A stretch of 64,000 nt of DNA from Tilletiaria anomala UBC 951. Its lineage: Eukaryota > Basidiomycota > Exobasidiomycetes > Georgefischeriales > Tilletiariaceae. The translations under genes and the position numbers were made by a program. Under the pieces are notes generated by a model. It ran no database searches. It worked only from the letters and a program-made list of their open reading frames with translations, and was not told the DNA's origin. The stretch is taken from positions 1 to 64,000 of the forward strand of contig NW_013546975.1 of assembly GCF_000711695.1 (NCBI RefSeq), read 5' to 3'. Below, one piece after another: positions 35,601-48,000 of this stretch. Within the stretch, counting starts at the first letter, position 1, and each line of letters opens with the position of its first letter.

Positions 35601-38600
35601 GGTGACACGACGAACGCGCGCATCGTCGAGGCGCCCCGCAAGCTTGTTGGCGACTTCGACAAATTGACGACGGGCATCCTGCTCGTCGACCTGCGTGGCG
35701 TCGGTGATGGCGATGTTGATGACGTTTCTGCGCTCGCCGGTCGCAGTTCCGAGAATGCGGAGAGCTTTGGTGAGAGCATCGGCCACGCCCTCGGAGCTGC
35801 CGCAGCTGGTCATGACACCGCGACGAAGCTCTGCACTGGACCCTTCGGTCGAGCCGTTGGCCTGCTTGAGTATCTTCAGGTCACCCTCAGACGCCTGCCT
35901 CTCCATCCTCTTGACGAGCCCGGGAGCGTTGGCCTTGGCCAGCTGGAACTCCCACGTGAGGACGGCGCGCTCCTCTGCATCGATGTCCTCGACTGAGTAG
36001 TCAAAGTCGACAACCTCGTACGCGCGGTAGGCACGCATGACGTACGTGACAAGTGCAGCGAACGCCATGTGATGCTCCCTCTCGCTGAAGAACGAGTGCA
36101 AGACGTCATAGACGCTGAACTGGCTGTCGCTAACCTCGCGCAGGACGTCCAGCAAAGGCGCGTGGTATTCATTGCTGCCGCCGTACGTGGAGGACGTGAC
36201 GGAGGCCTTGAGAATGGACTCGAGCTGTGCCTTGCGGTCACGGAGCGAGGGTAGATTGGCAGAGATGGACACCTCACGCGCTTTGAGTGCGACGGGCGCG
36301 GTTAGCTTGCCGGCCAGGCTGGCTAGCGCGGCGAGGGACTCTGCCAACTTCACGTAGGTGCGCGATGAGAGGAGCGGAGAGCCCTTGATGTGCTTATCGA
36401 GCAGGGTGAGGACGAGTGCGTTCTTGCGGTTGACGCCGTTGTGGGAGAGCTGCAGGTCGACGACCTTGTCGAGCTCGCCAGCGTGCTGCATGCGCAGGTT
36501 GAGCACAACGTCCGCCTCGCCCGTGAAAAGCGACTCGACATCCCAGTACTTTTGCAGGAAGCCTGCGAGGACGTCGGACTCGTGGAGGCTCATGCCGCCG
36601 CTGAAGCCGTCGAAAATGACGAGCAGGGGTGTGAGGACGGTGTTCATCTGTCCTCGGATGGTGGCGTCAACGCTGTCGCGGAGGAAGTTGTCTGTAAGCT
36701 TGCGGAGGCGCTGCGCAGGGAACTCCTGCTGCTTGTTGTGCGCCATGTCGATCGTGTTGCGCAGCATGTCCTGCAGGCGGCCGGGGATGCGGCCGGAGAG
36801 GGTGGAGAGTACCTGGAAGCTCTGGGCGTACGGGAGCTCGGGGTCGCGAAGGAGCTTGACGAGCTCGCGCACGGCGGGCTGCATGATGTACGACTCGTCA
36901 TAGCCGTCGAGGATGTCATGGATGACGCCGATGAGGTAATCAAGGCGCTGGTGCGGCTTGCTCCCGACGATGACTGGCAGGCCGTAATCATCGAGCTGGC
37001 CGGCGAAGGGCTTGGCGTGCTGCACGCGGCTCGGGTCGTCAAGGGAGAGGATACCAATAATGTCGCCGGCGGCGAGCGTGACGCCGGGCGACTTGACGAA
37101 TGACACGACGCCATCCTCGGCGGCGGCGAGGGGCAAGTACATCTTCATGACCTCGATCTCTGCGATGGCCTGTCCGCTCTTTACGTGATCGCCGCTCTCA
37201 ACGAGAAAGCGGACGAGCTTGCCGGGACTAGGGGAGCGGATCTGCGTCGGATCGTTCTCCTGCTCGATAAGGCAGGTCTTGCTGTCGATCATGAGGCGCG
37301 TCATGCCGACCTCCTCACGCCAGTAGACCGGGTGGGACTTGCCGGCGAGGCCGACGAGCAAGCCACCGTCGGTCAAGGGGCGGAGGGAGACGCGGGTGCG
37401 GCCACCGTTGAGATAGAGGGTCCAGTCGCTCTTGGAGCTCCGCATGGCGGTAAAGTTGTACTTGGAACCCTCGTAGATAAAGTCGATCGAGAAGACCGTT
37501 TTCAGCGTTCCGCGCGGGGGAACCTGGCCCTTGTTGAGGATGCTCTTGTACTCGTTGATGCACTCGGTCGAGAGGAGGTGCGCCTTGACGGCTGCGCCGC
37601 AGATAATGGCGAGCTGCTCGGGCGGGCGCTCGGCAGTGAGGCGGTTCTGGATAAGGCCGTCGAGCCAGGCGGTGGTGATCTTGTTGCTCTCGAATGCATC
37701 GGTCTCGAGTAGCTTGATGAGATACTCGACGGTGGTGCGGAAGTCGCCGCGGATGGAAAGCTCCTTGAGGGAGATGACCATCTGCTTGCGCGCCTCGCTG
37801 CGGTCGGCGCCGTAGGCAAAGACGTGGCCAAACTGACTGTCGGCATACTCGTGCAGCGCGCCGCTGCTCGCGACAGAGAAGTAACCCCAGGTGGAGGTGC
37901 TCGAGCGGAAGTTTAGCTCGGTGAGCGCGCCCATACCCGGCTTGAAGCCGGTGTCCGGGTTCTCGGCGGTGATGCGGCAGGCGACGACGTGGCCCTTGGG
38001 CTGTGGCTTGCGCTGCTTGGCGAAGCTGGCGGGGTCCTCAAAGTCAAAGTCAATCAGCTCGCTACCCTTGGGGTCCATGCCGTAGAGCGTACGGATGTCA
38101 CGGATGCGGTACAAGGGGATGCCCATGGCGACCTGGAGTTGGGCGGCAGGGATGTTGACGCCAGACACCATCTCGGTAGTCGGATGCTCGACCTGGAGAC
38201 GCGGGTTGAGCTCGAGGAAAGAGAAGTTGCCGTCCTCGGGTGAGTAGAGCCATTCGACGGTGCCGGCGGAGACGTAGCCGACGAGCTTGGCGAGACGCAC
38301 AGCGGCACGCTCCATCTCTTCGCGCGCGTGGTCCGGCGCGATGGTGACGGGTGCCTCCTCGATGATCTTCTGGTGCCGGCGCTGGACGGAGCAGTCGCGA
38401 CCAAAGATGCTGATCGCGTTGCCATACTGGTCCGCGAGCAGCTGCACCTCGAGGTGACGCGCCTTGCCGGCGAGCTTCATGACAAAGACCGGGCTGCCAG
38501 GCACCTCGCCGAGAACAGCATTGTAAAGCTGCTTAAAATCGTCCGCCTTGGCGCACATGCGGATGCCCTTGCCGCCGCCGCCCTCGGACGCCTTGATCAT

Positions 38601-39450
38601 GACTGGGTAGCCAATTGTCTCGGCGCGGGCCAGGCCCTCATCGGCCGAGTGAATACACGCGCGCTGGTACACCTCATCGCTGACGGTGAGGAAGCCTTCC
38701 TCAGACATGATCGTGTCCTTGATCCCCGTGCCGGACCACGGCATGCAGGGTACGTCGGCGTGCTGCGCGACGATCGTCGATGAGATCTTGTCGCCGAGCG
38801 AGCGCATCGCCGAACCGGGCGGGCCGATGAATATGATTTTTTGCTTGGACGCCGCCAGCTGCTCTGGCAAGCGCGGGTTCTCGGACGCGTGGCCCCTGTA
38901 CCACGGCGGCAAATTTCGACCCCCCAGCGTCAGATCGCGAAGCCCAAAAGCGGGAAGCCATTCGTGGTCCACTCACCAGCCAGCCCAGACGGCATGGACG
39001 CCGGCACGCTCGGCGACGTCGACGATGAGGTCGACGTTGGCGTAATTGTTGTTGTTGCTCCCGCCAGGGACCTCGACGTACTGGTCAGCCATGCGGATGT
39101 ACTCGGCGTTCACTTTGAGGTCCTCAGGCGTGGCCATGACGACGAACTCGATGGCGCGCTCCTGGCCAAAGGTCTCATAGGCCCACTTGCGGATAGAGCG
39201 GATCTCCTTGACGGCAGCGATGCCGTTGTTGCAGATGAGCACACGCGTGATGACGCTGTGCCCGGCATGCTTGCGCACGAACTCGGCGACGGGCGACTCT
39301 GGCGCCTTGCCGAGCGGGTTGCCGCCTGGAAAGAGAGAGTGGGCGGGGTCAACATGTAGCCTGGATGTGTGATCCGAGCTAGAAAGAGCGCAAGCAGACA
39401 CAGTACTCACCGACAAAGTGCGCCGCCTTTTGATGGTCAGCGACCGGCAT
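32610..39450 (-). CDS. ACC1: Acetyl-CoA carboxylase
   Basis: Five exons: 39450-39411, 39325-38977, 38895-34010, 33961-33064, 32985-32610; introns 85, 81, 48 and 78 nt; 2182 residues, normal for fungi. It makes malonyl-CoA, the committed step of fatty acid synthesis. Order: biotin carboxylase ([31 protein letters not shown] rebuilt across intron 2, the glycine-rich ATP loop [20 protein letters not shown]), the biotin carrier with EVMKM and biotinyl Lys714, the long central domain, then the carboxyltransferase with [13 protein letters not shown], NVLxGR-type loops and [11 protein letters not shown]. Exon 1 is only 40 nt ([13 protein letters not shown]). No N-terminal targeting signal, so the cytosolic form. 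The gene converges on SDE2 with about 230 bases between stops. Confidence 0.98.
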
Positions 39451-41849
39451 GGTGATGAATAATTTTCGGACTCTTGATGAGCACGAGTACTTTCTTAGAA
39501 TCTACTGCTGCTTGCTACAGACGACGGCAGGAAGAAGTGACCTGTCGCGTTCAAGAGCCTTCCACAAGGCAGCTTGCTCGGCCTCTTTGGCTTGCTTACG
39601 CGTTGATGGGGGAAGGACGAAAGAGGATGAATGATGATAGCCTGGCCCGTCCGTCCGTTTTGTTCTATCCGTCAGGAGGCCAGAGGGCACAGCAAAAAGT
39701 GGTGCTGAAGCTCACTCGCTAGCTCGGAGACTGGACGCAAGCAGAGACACTTGCTGGGAGCGGGATGATGGAGGGAAAGAGAGGGATATAGCGGCGTCGA
39801 TGGGATTGAGAATATAAGAGTTAGACGAGCAAATTGCACTCGAACAGATGTCGAGCGTCGGCGTTCGCTAGGGCACTATACCGTATAGACGACGGACACA
39901 GTACCAGAGTGCAGTGCTGGTCTCTACGTTTTTCGCACTCGATCCGAGTTTTGGATTTCGACCGGCAGGTGGGGTCGACCAGAGTCGCTGTGCAGGATTG
40001 GGTGATGAGAAGAGAGGGGAGGGATAAGAGATGGATTGTTACGAGCCGATGGTGAGCCACGATCGGTCGCCAAAACGCCTGCCCGCAGCTGCGAGGAGAA
40101 AGGGAAGAGTGAGAAAGAGGGCGGGTTGGGAATCCAAGTTGCAGCCGACAAACGCACAACAAGCACAAGCGCAGCACGACGTCGATGAGAGATGGAATAG
40201 CCAACCTCGCAGTCCAGAACACGATCCTCGATTATCACGTAAGTTTGGCCTGGGGGAGTGCGAATCTCCCCCAGCAAGACGTGACCTGGCGTGGCGCGCA
40301 TGGGCCACCCAAGCGAAGGAGCCCGATGGGAATGACTGAATATAAATTTGTTGGTCCCAACGAGAACTGCGCAACAGGTAGAGAATAACTAGCAGACAGG
40401 CAAACCGCCCTGCTTTTTGGGGCAAACCAACACGGAACTCGGGACTCGCACCCGCAGGCCGCAGCCCCGGCCACACCCGCCTTTCGGCACAGCCGGCCGC
40501 GGAACTCACCAGTCAGATTTCATGGGGAATTTCAGTTCTCCATCCTTATATATTTCGTTTTTAAAACAAAACCCTCAGCAGCAGGCAATAAGAATGAACG
40601 CTCATCTCGACTGAGGACAGCCAACCCATAGGTTCATCGAAACGGGTTGACTTCATCGGAAGCACTGTGAGCCTGCTCGTCACAGACGGTTGCAGACAAG
40701 CTGTTCGTGGAAATATGTAATAGAGTACATACCATGTACGTACTGTCATACTGGATCTCGATTACCGAAGTGCCCATTTCCTTTGCATGCGTGTGTTTGT
40801 GCTTGTGCTTGTTTGGCGCCGAATTGTCAGAGCTTTCTGGTCACGCCTGCTGGGGTTCAACAAAGCGACCAACAGAGAGAGGAGATGCGTGCGTGCTGCC
40901 AGGGACGGCGACAAAAACGAGCTAATAGCGCGCCCTACCCAAATATTCCATAATCAGTTGCACATGGCTGAAGGAAACGCAGTGGCACCGCCTGTGCAAC
41001 AACATCGAACATCATGAAAGTTCCAGCACAGGGTGAAGCTAGGGTGGATGCGCGTAAAATCTAGCGCTTCGAAGTTATACAAAGAGCTAGCGACGCCTAG
41101 CGCCCAAAGTCCGCACAGCGTAGAGAGTGTGAAGATGCTTGGGCATCCTATCTTGGTCCACCGGGGCCCCTTCCACAGGAATGGTCACCCTTGTCCCAAT
41201 CAGTGTCTCACATAGCTGCATTTGTTGCGGGTCCTTCTCATCCCTCGCGATCTTTGGACACCTTTTACGAGGCCCCACTCCTCTTCAGGAGAACCTACGC
41301 ATTGTACCTAGATCTGCAGGCCTAAAGCATAGCGCCCAGAGTCTGCTGCTTATAGCACTCCACCCGCAGCAGCCCCTGTTCGACATTTTTTGTGTTATCG
41401 CCCTAGGAGACGGCACGCACACGTTCACACTTGCCAATCCGATGATGGGAGGGAAAGAGTGACATAGCAGAGCAGATCGGGTATCACAAATGGCCAAAGG
41501 CCCCAAGCTCCACGGCCCATCAGTGGGAACGATCAAATCACTACGACAGCCAGCGCGACCGCGCGCCTTCTTTTACATACCAGTTCCTGCCGCACTGCAC
41601 ATGAACCGACAGCTCCCAGACTGCAATCAGCATGTATTTCACAAAATCGCCTTGCTTGTACACACGCGACAATGAACACGACAACGAATATACAGGACGG
41701 GGTTGCGAAGGACGACATTGCCGGATAGCAAGCGTGGCAGGCATCCGTCCAACTGGCTGACGCAGTCACCATCCTTCCGCGTCCGGGAACCAGGCGCGAG
41801 ATCGGGCGAGAGGGGAACGACCCTCCCCCCCTTCCATGCACTTGTGCAT
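39451..41849. other. 2.4-kb intergenic region upstream of ACC1
   Basis: Holds the ACC1 promoter at its left end and the cytochrome c1 3' end at its right. TATA-like stretches lie near 39785-39815 on the minus strand. No open frame here resembles a known protein. It is long compared with other gaps, so a non-coding RNA or a small spliced gene may be missed. Confidence 0.4.
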
Positions 41850-43607
41850 CTAGTGGGCCTCCTTGGGTGGCGAGTAGACAAGCTGCGAGCGGAGCGTGGA
41901 CACACAATAAAGAGCCCGTCAGCGAGACGCTCTCGCCCAGGATCCCACTTCCAAACAAGCTCGCTTGATCGCTCACTTACCTTACGAGTCTTGATAGCAG
42001 CCCACTTGTACCGCTTGACATAGACGCTCATCGCGAGCATGGAGGCAAGCAGGATCGATGCCTGGAAGCCCATCTTCTTACGCTGGTCATGCTCTGGCTC
42101 CGAGGACCAGTTAAGGAACGTGACGACGTCCTTGGCCATTTGTGACGCCGTCGCCGGCGTGCCGTCCTCGTACTCGACCAGCCCCGTGTACAGCACACGC
42201 GCCATGGCGATTTGCGTCCCCGGGAAGTACGAGTTGTAGTGCACTAGAATGCAGAAGTTTTGATCGTCAGCATGCTTTGCTGGATTGCTCAAGGGTGCAC
42301 CCGCCGCGCACACTCACTTCCGTCAGGGACCTCGACACCGGCAGGGGCGTCGGTGTAACCGGTGAGCAGGGAGAAAATGTAGTCCGCACCGCCGTGCCTA
42401 GCCTTGGTGATCAGCGACAGGTCTGGTGGGAGGGCACCGCCGTTGCCGGCGCGGGCCTGCTCATCGTTCGCGTACGGAGGCGGCATGTAGTCTGCCAGCT
42501 TGCCGGGGCGCTGGAACATGTCGCCATTGTCGTTAGGGCCGTCCTCATACTCGACCTCCTCGGCCATCGCCTTGACCTCGTCAACCGTGTGCGACACGCC
42601 GACGAGATTGCGCCACGCAACACGGTTCAACGAGTGGCATGACGAGCAAACCTCGCGGTACACCTGGTAGCCGCGGCGGATGGACGCATGGTCGAAAGTG
42701 TCAAAGATGCCACTGTGCGACCACGGGTAGTGCGGTGGGTGCAAGCCCTCATCCTTGGCATTCGCATGTGCGACGGGCAGGAATGGAAGCTCGCCATAGA
42801 CCTGCGTGTACAGCGCGATCGAGCCCAGCGTGAGCGCTGTGGCGCCGGCCACCGCAGTACGCGATGCTAAGAAGGGCTGGGCTGGCGCTGCCTGGGTCGA
42901 CGCAAAGCGAGCCTGCGCGGATTTAAAAGTGATTGTCCGATAGTCAGCCAGCGGCTCCCAAACTCCATGCTGTGAAAGATCGCTTCGTTCCTGCTCTGTG
43001 AACGCCGGGTATATGGGTGCTGCCCGATTGATTGGCTGTGACCTTGCAGCCCACAGGTTGCGCATTCAAGGCTCACCAGCGAGCTGTTATATGCCAGGCC
43101 AGCTGATTTAGTCAAAGAGAATACCTTGTGCATCGAAATGAATCGCTCTCGACTTGAGCAGCTCCGTCTGCTTCGGGATTCCAGGCTAGCTGACTAATGC
43201 CCGGCTTGTCACATAGATGGTCTTTGCATTGAGCAATGGTAGAAGCGTTCTACTTTTGATCCTTTCTACTGGCGATGATGCTGAGATGCCGAGCTCTGGC
43301 CTTCTCATGAGGCATCAACCTGTGGAAGAATGCCTGGCATTGCCAGACATGCATGTCCAAGTATCCTTCCTATCCACACTGACTGGCCCTGCTTCGCCGA
43401 GCAGCTCCGGTCGATGCGTCGACCAATCTGGCACCGTCTCCTATGGTCTCTCAAGCTCTGTATAGATAACCCAGCGCCCCACATTGCCAAAGTTCCTCGA
43501 AAACAAATAGGAACACAACTCACCGCATTGACGCCAGTGCTGCCGGTCTTCAACGCGCTGCCGGCAGCCCGGCTGAACGCCGCTCTGGAAGCGAACAAGT
43601 GGGCCAT
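41850..43607 (-). CDS. CYT1: Cytochrome c1, complex III heme subunit
   Basis: Four exons: 43607-43524, 42912-42318, 42243-41981, 41882-41850; introns 611, 74 and 98 nt; 324 residues. The protein passes electrons from the Rieske protein to cytochrome c and is anchored in the inner mitochondrial membrane. Exon 1 encodes an Arg/Ser/Ala-rich mitochondrial presequence ([19 protein letters not shown]). Then come an intermembrane-space sorting helix ([12 protein letters not shown]), the heme motif [13 protein letters not shown] with the likely axial Met, a C-terminal membrane helix and the basic tail [19 protein letters not shown]. The 33-nt last exon restores the conserved end. The first intron is by far the largest, and a small extra exon inside it cannot be excluded, though the phases already fit. 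Confidence 0.95.
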
Positions 43608-44053
43608 CTTGCACTTGCACTCCTTGCTCCTTTTGGTGCTAGAAGCGGGGTGGGGGCGATGCTCTAACCTTCAGATGGAAGCGGGATGGAGGGGAAGTGA
43701 GGTGAAGGAGAATACCTCTGCACAACGTGGCGAAAGTCGACAGCGTTGCGTGTGGTCTTCTTCGCCAGTGCCAAGCAGAGACTTCACTGACGCTGTGCTG
43801 GCCGGCGGGTGTCGGGTAGCCAGTCGCGGCGCGCAGATATCAAATGGCGGGACTTACAGACAGCTTATCCCGTAAATCCACGCACTAATGAAACCAGGCT
43901 TCCTCTCCCTGCATCTCTCTCCTTTGCGCCAACCAGCTCGCCTTAGGTTGATTCATCTGATCGTCAACCGATCGAACGAAGGAAGTGCGTCGGACAGGCA
44001 GCAAGTTACGGACCCCTCAGGCAGTAGCAATAGCAGTAGCATCAGCAGCAGCC
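43608..44053. promoter_or_regulatory. Shared promoter between CYT1 and COX7
   Basis: 446 bases between divergent starts of two nuclear genes for respiratory complexes III and IV. A short Ser-codon-like repeat (AGCAGT/AGCATC units) lies just before the COX7 ATG. No site was assigned to a known factor. Confidence 0.5.
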
Positions 44054-44873
44054 ATGGACGCACTCGTGAACCGCCGGTGAGTTTTGCCTTTCCTACTTTG
44101 CGCGGAGACACCTATTCCGAGCCGGGACGAGTGAACGTGAACGTGGCATGGCATGCTGACCTGGCTACTCGAACCTATATCTTCGCGCACTCTTGCCGCA
44201 ATCTGTGACCTCTTTGGTTGCGTTTTTGCTTGATCAATTGTCGATCGAACGCGGGCCTTGCGTCAATCAGAAACACAGTGCCAGCGCGCCAGCGGGCCTA
44301 CCAGGCCGACCCAAGGCCCGTCTTCCAACGCCTCCCGAGGAGCAAGCTTTATATGGGTGCGTACGCGTCCACTCCCGCAGTCCATGTACGGCCTTAAGCG
44401 GGATCGAGCAATGCGAATGGATGGGCCCCGCTACCGGAATAGGGCCTTATCGGTCGACCATCTGCACTTCCAATAGATCATTTGGAGCCGAAAGCTGGAA
44501 ATCGAAGAGTGGCTGTCGCGATGCAGTCAGCGCACCATGCGCTTTCGAGGGGCAGGAATATGTGCTACGGCAGTTGCAATCAAATACTGGGAGGTTGAAG
44601 AGCGGGAATAAGGGCAAGAAGGGAGGCGGCAATACTGCTTGTTCCGCAGCTATCCCCCTCTATTCGTGCTGACCCTCTCTTCTAACGCATCTGCGTACAG
44701 GAATCTACATGACCATCTTCACCGTTGGCATGTACGGCACTTTTGGCGGATTCTGGAACATGGCACATGTGAGTGTGCATTCGTTCTACACATCTCCGCC
44801 TGGCCAGGAGCTGACTCTCATGTGTTCCATTGGTTTGTTGTTTCTCTAGGGCAAGAAAGCAAAGTCGGAATGA
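44054..44873 (+). CDS. COX7: Cytochrome c oxidase subunit 7 (VIIa)
   Basis: Four tiny exons: 44054-44076, 44271-44356, 44701-44768, 44850-44873; introns 194, 344 and 81 nt; 66 residues. A single-pass subunit of complex IV in the inner mitochondrial membrane. The spliced product contains RAYQADPRPVFQRLPRSKLY, a helix (MGIYMTIFTVGMYGTFGGF) and the Lys-rich tail GKKAKSE. As I recall it, yeast Cox7 has the same short layout with PRSALY before its helix and a basic KAKK end; animal COX7A has FQAD at the matching place. All three junctions keep phase and have GT-AG ends; each exon is too short to stand out as an open frame. The exon 1 assignment is the weakest point. Confidence 0.82.
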
Positions 44874-45053
44874 AGTGGCAGCCAATAGCTACTCGAGCAC
44901 GACATGTAGCATGACAGCACCAAGTCTTGACTAGCACGTATGCATCTGGCTGGCATCGCGCCTATCGAAGTCCCGCATAAATGCGGCAATTTTGCACAAG
45001 ATACTTTGAGCAATTGTACAGACCCTCCCTATTGCCCTGACTTGTCTCTCCCT

Positions 45054-48000
45054 TCACAGCTGCACGATCACGCTGCGCTCATCCCGCACCGAGTACAATA
45101 TCACGCGAGCACTGCCAGCCGCGTTGCTAGTCGCCCCTTGCGAGAGCGTGGCAAAGATCTGATTTTTGACCAACTTGGCATAGTCTCTGTCCGCCGTGCT
45201 CTGTAGGGTGTCCAAGTGTGCGCGCATCGCATCGCCTGTCCCTCCTCCTCCTGCTGCAGCGGCCCCAGCGAGCTGTCCGCTGGCGCTTCCACCCGCACCG
45301 CCGCCCCCGCTGCTGTTGGCGTCCAGTGATAGCGCTCCAGCGAAGCGCTGCATCTCTGCGCTGCCCATGTCAATCGCGATGATCGGCATGCGGCCACGTA
45401 GCACATCATCGCCGATCCGCTGCGCATCTCGCGTCGCCTTGTCGATGATCGCTTGCTTGGAGCTCTTGGACTGCCTTCGATCCTTGTTCCCACGCCCATA
45501 CTTGTCGACGCCAGGGTACTTCAGCGAGGGCATGACCACTTGGCATATGATGCTGTTCTCGGCCGCAGAGGCTCCACGTGATGAAAAGTAGGGGCTGCTC
45601 TGGTAGGATCCGAACCCTCCGGCGGAAGACGTCGGCAGAGGACTGGTGACGTGTAATGCACCGGGTCCACCACCTGTTGAATGGCCGGCCGGGAGGTGGA
45701 GCAGCTGCTGATTGCCGAGCTGCTGCTGGTCGACCATCCTCTGCCTCATAAGGTGCTCTTGTAGCCAAGACACCAGCTCTTCGCGGTCCACTTCGACGTC
45801 CTGGCGATGCAGGACATTTCTGACCTTCAGCGTCGTATGTCGTGCTCGCACTGTGACCACGAGAAGGATACCTTCTGCTTTGCATGCCGCTGCTAGACGC
45901 TCGGGTGGTACATCTAGCGTGCCACTCTCGAAGTCTGCACAGATCCCAAAGGACCACAGCTCGCGACAGACATCCATGACCGCCTCCAGAGCGCCTGCCT
46001 GGCCGCCTACGACGTAGACATCGCATCGCCGTGGTGTCCACCATCCTAGAGAACGTTCTTCTTCAGCTGCCTTGCTCATCAAATGCGGGACTTGCAGCTC
46101 CTGATATCGAGACAGGGCGAGAGCGACCTTCCCCACTGCAATCTGCACGCCGACACCGTGGGGAGGTGGAGAGCTAGAAGACGCGCCGGGGTTTGCAAAG
46201 CGCTTGAGTAGATAGTCATAGCGGCCCCCAGCTGCGAGCACATCCAGCCGCTTCTTGCCCACTCGGACGAGCTGAAATATCACACCGCCTTTGAAGTAAG
46301 ATGCGTTCTGAGCTAGCAATGGCGTAAAAAGGATCGGCAGGTGCACGCCGAGAGAGCGCGCTGCGCTGATGATCGATGCGAGCTCGTCCACTGCAGCTCT
46401 GAGCAATTTCTTGTGCTCGCTGGGTAGGAGCCGCTCAAGTCGGGGTTGAACATCGCTGACGGAACCTTGATTATTTCAGAGCATCGTCAGCGGTCATTGA
46501 GTGCATGTATGTAAGCAAGATGGACTTAAAGGGAAAGCTTACCTGATAGGTTGGCGGCATTCAGCTCTTCGATGACCGAGCGCGTCAATTGTAGGTCCAA
46601 TAGTTTGTTGTGAAGGTTCTGCGTGATTGTAGGTGTCTGCTTGATCGACAGAGTGGCCGCAAAGGTAGACCCTACGGCAGCGTGACGCTGCTTTGGAACG
46701 CGCTCCAGAATCAGATCAAGAACTGCTCGATGGTTGAGCTGAATGACCCAGTCATGCTTGAGTCCAGGGACCTCCTCAATGAGCTCCTGCAGGACTTTAA
46801 AAACTTCTGCCTCCTGTGCCGGTGTTCGCTCCGGAGTGATAACATCGAAGTTGACTTCCATCACCGAGCGAGGCTGTCCACCAGCAATCGGATTGTCGCG
46901 ATATACCGTTGAGATGTCGTAGCGCTTGAATCGCTTGGTCTGGGTATCCTTGAAAGCACGCGCAAATGGGAGCAGTCCATCGAATGGGAGATAGACAAGC
47001 AGGCCAGAGCGGTCAAGCATGCGAACGAGCTTGCGATCCTCTGCTTGGGCGACATAAAGCTCATTCGGTGGCACCAAAGGTGGAATGCGCGACTGCACAG
47101 CGCCATGCCGTTGAAAGATGACGCGCATGTGATCGCAGATAACAGCAGTGAGCGATGTGTCTGCGTCCAATTCGGCCCCCATGTCGAATGTGAAGTCACG
47201 GACGTCGTCCACATCAGATCTGCCAAAGAGAGCTCCCAGAAGGCGATCATGGTACGTTGACGACGTGTTGGTCATCAAGCGTAGGCATTCGTCAATGTAT
47301 TCATCCTCGAGCTTAAGGGGAAGCAGGTCGCTCTTGAGGAGCTCCATCGGAGACGGTCTTGCTTCCGCTCGATGATTGAGAAGCCATCGAACAATCTTGG
47401 TCTGCGGAGCCTGGTCATCAAACGGCCAAGCAGATGGCAGCGTGATCTCCTCCGTGCGTAGTTCACGCAGAACTGCTACTCGCTCCATGCCGGTCGTATA
47501 CGCTCTCTGGGACGCAAGCATCTCGAAGAAGATTACACCGAGCGAGTACATGTCGACCTTGGCGTCATACCTTCCGACCTTCTTGATCACTTCAGGAGCA
47601 ATGTAAAGATTGGTTCCAACATCGCTCGTGAGGTCCCCAGTCGACTGCACCATATTTTCGCCGTCCGTTGAGTCCTCGAGTGCTCTGGTAACATCTGTCG
47701 TGGCAAGACCGAAGTCCCCAATCTTGACCTCAGCGTCCCCCGACATCATCACGTTGCTTGGCTTCAAATCACGATGAATGACGCCCATGGAATAGTTGAT
47801 GTGTGACAAGGCCTCCAACATTTGACGAAAGATTCGCCATGATTCCTCCACAGAAAGCCCTTTGTCAATGACGTCTCGCAAGGTGGATCCGCTGATGTAC
47901 TCCATTTGGATGAAGAGTGTTCGCCGCGTAGCGAGATGAGCTTCGCCGCTTTCCGAAGTGATGCCTGGGCGACTCCATATATCCTTCATGCCATTTGTGG

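Noticed and set aside
35087-38425. Many long antisense and shifted frames inside ACC1
   Set aside because: They are Ser/Arg-rich or Val/Asp/Glu-rich mirror products of GC-rich coding sequence; ACC1 explains the region.
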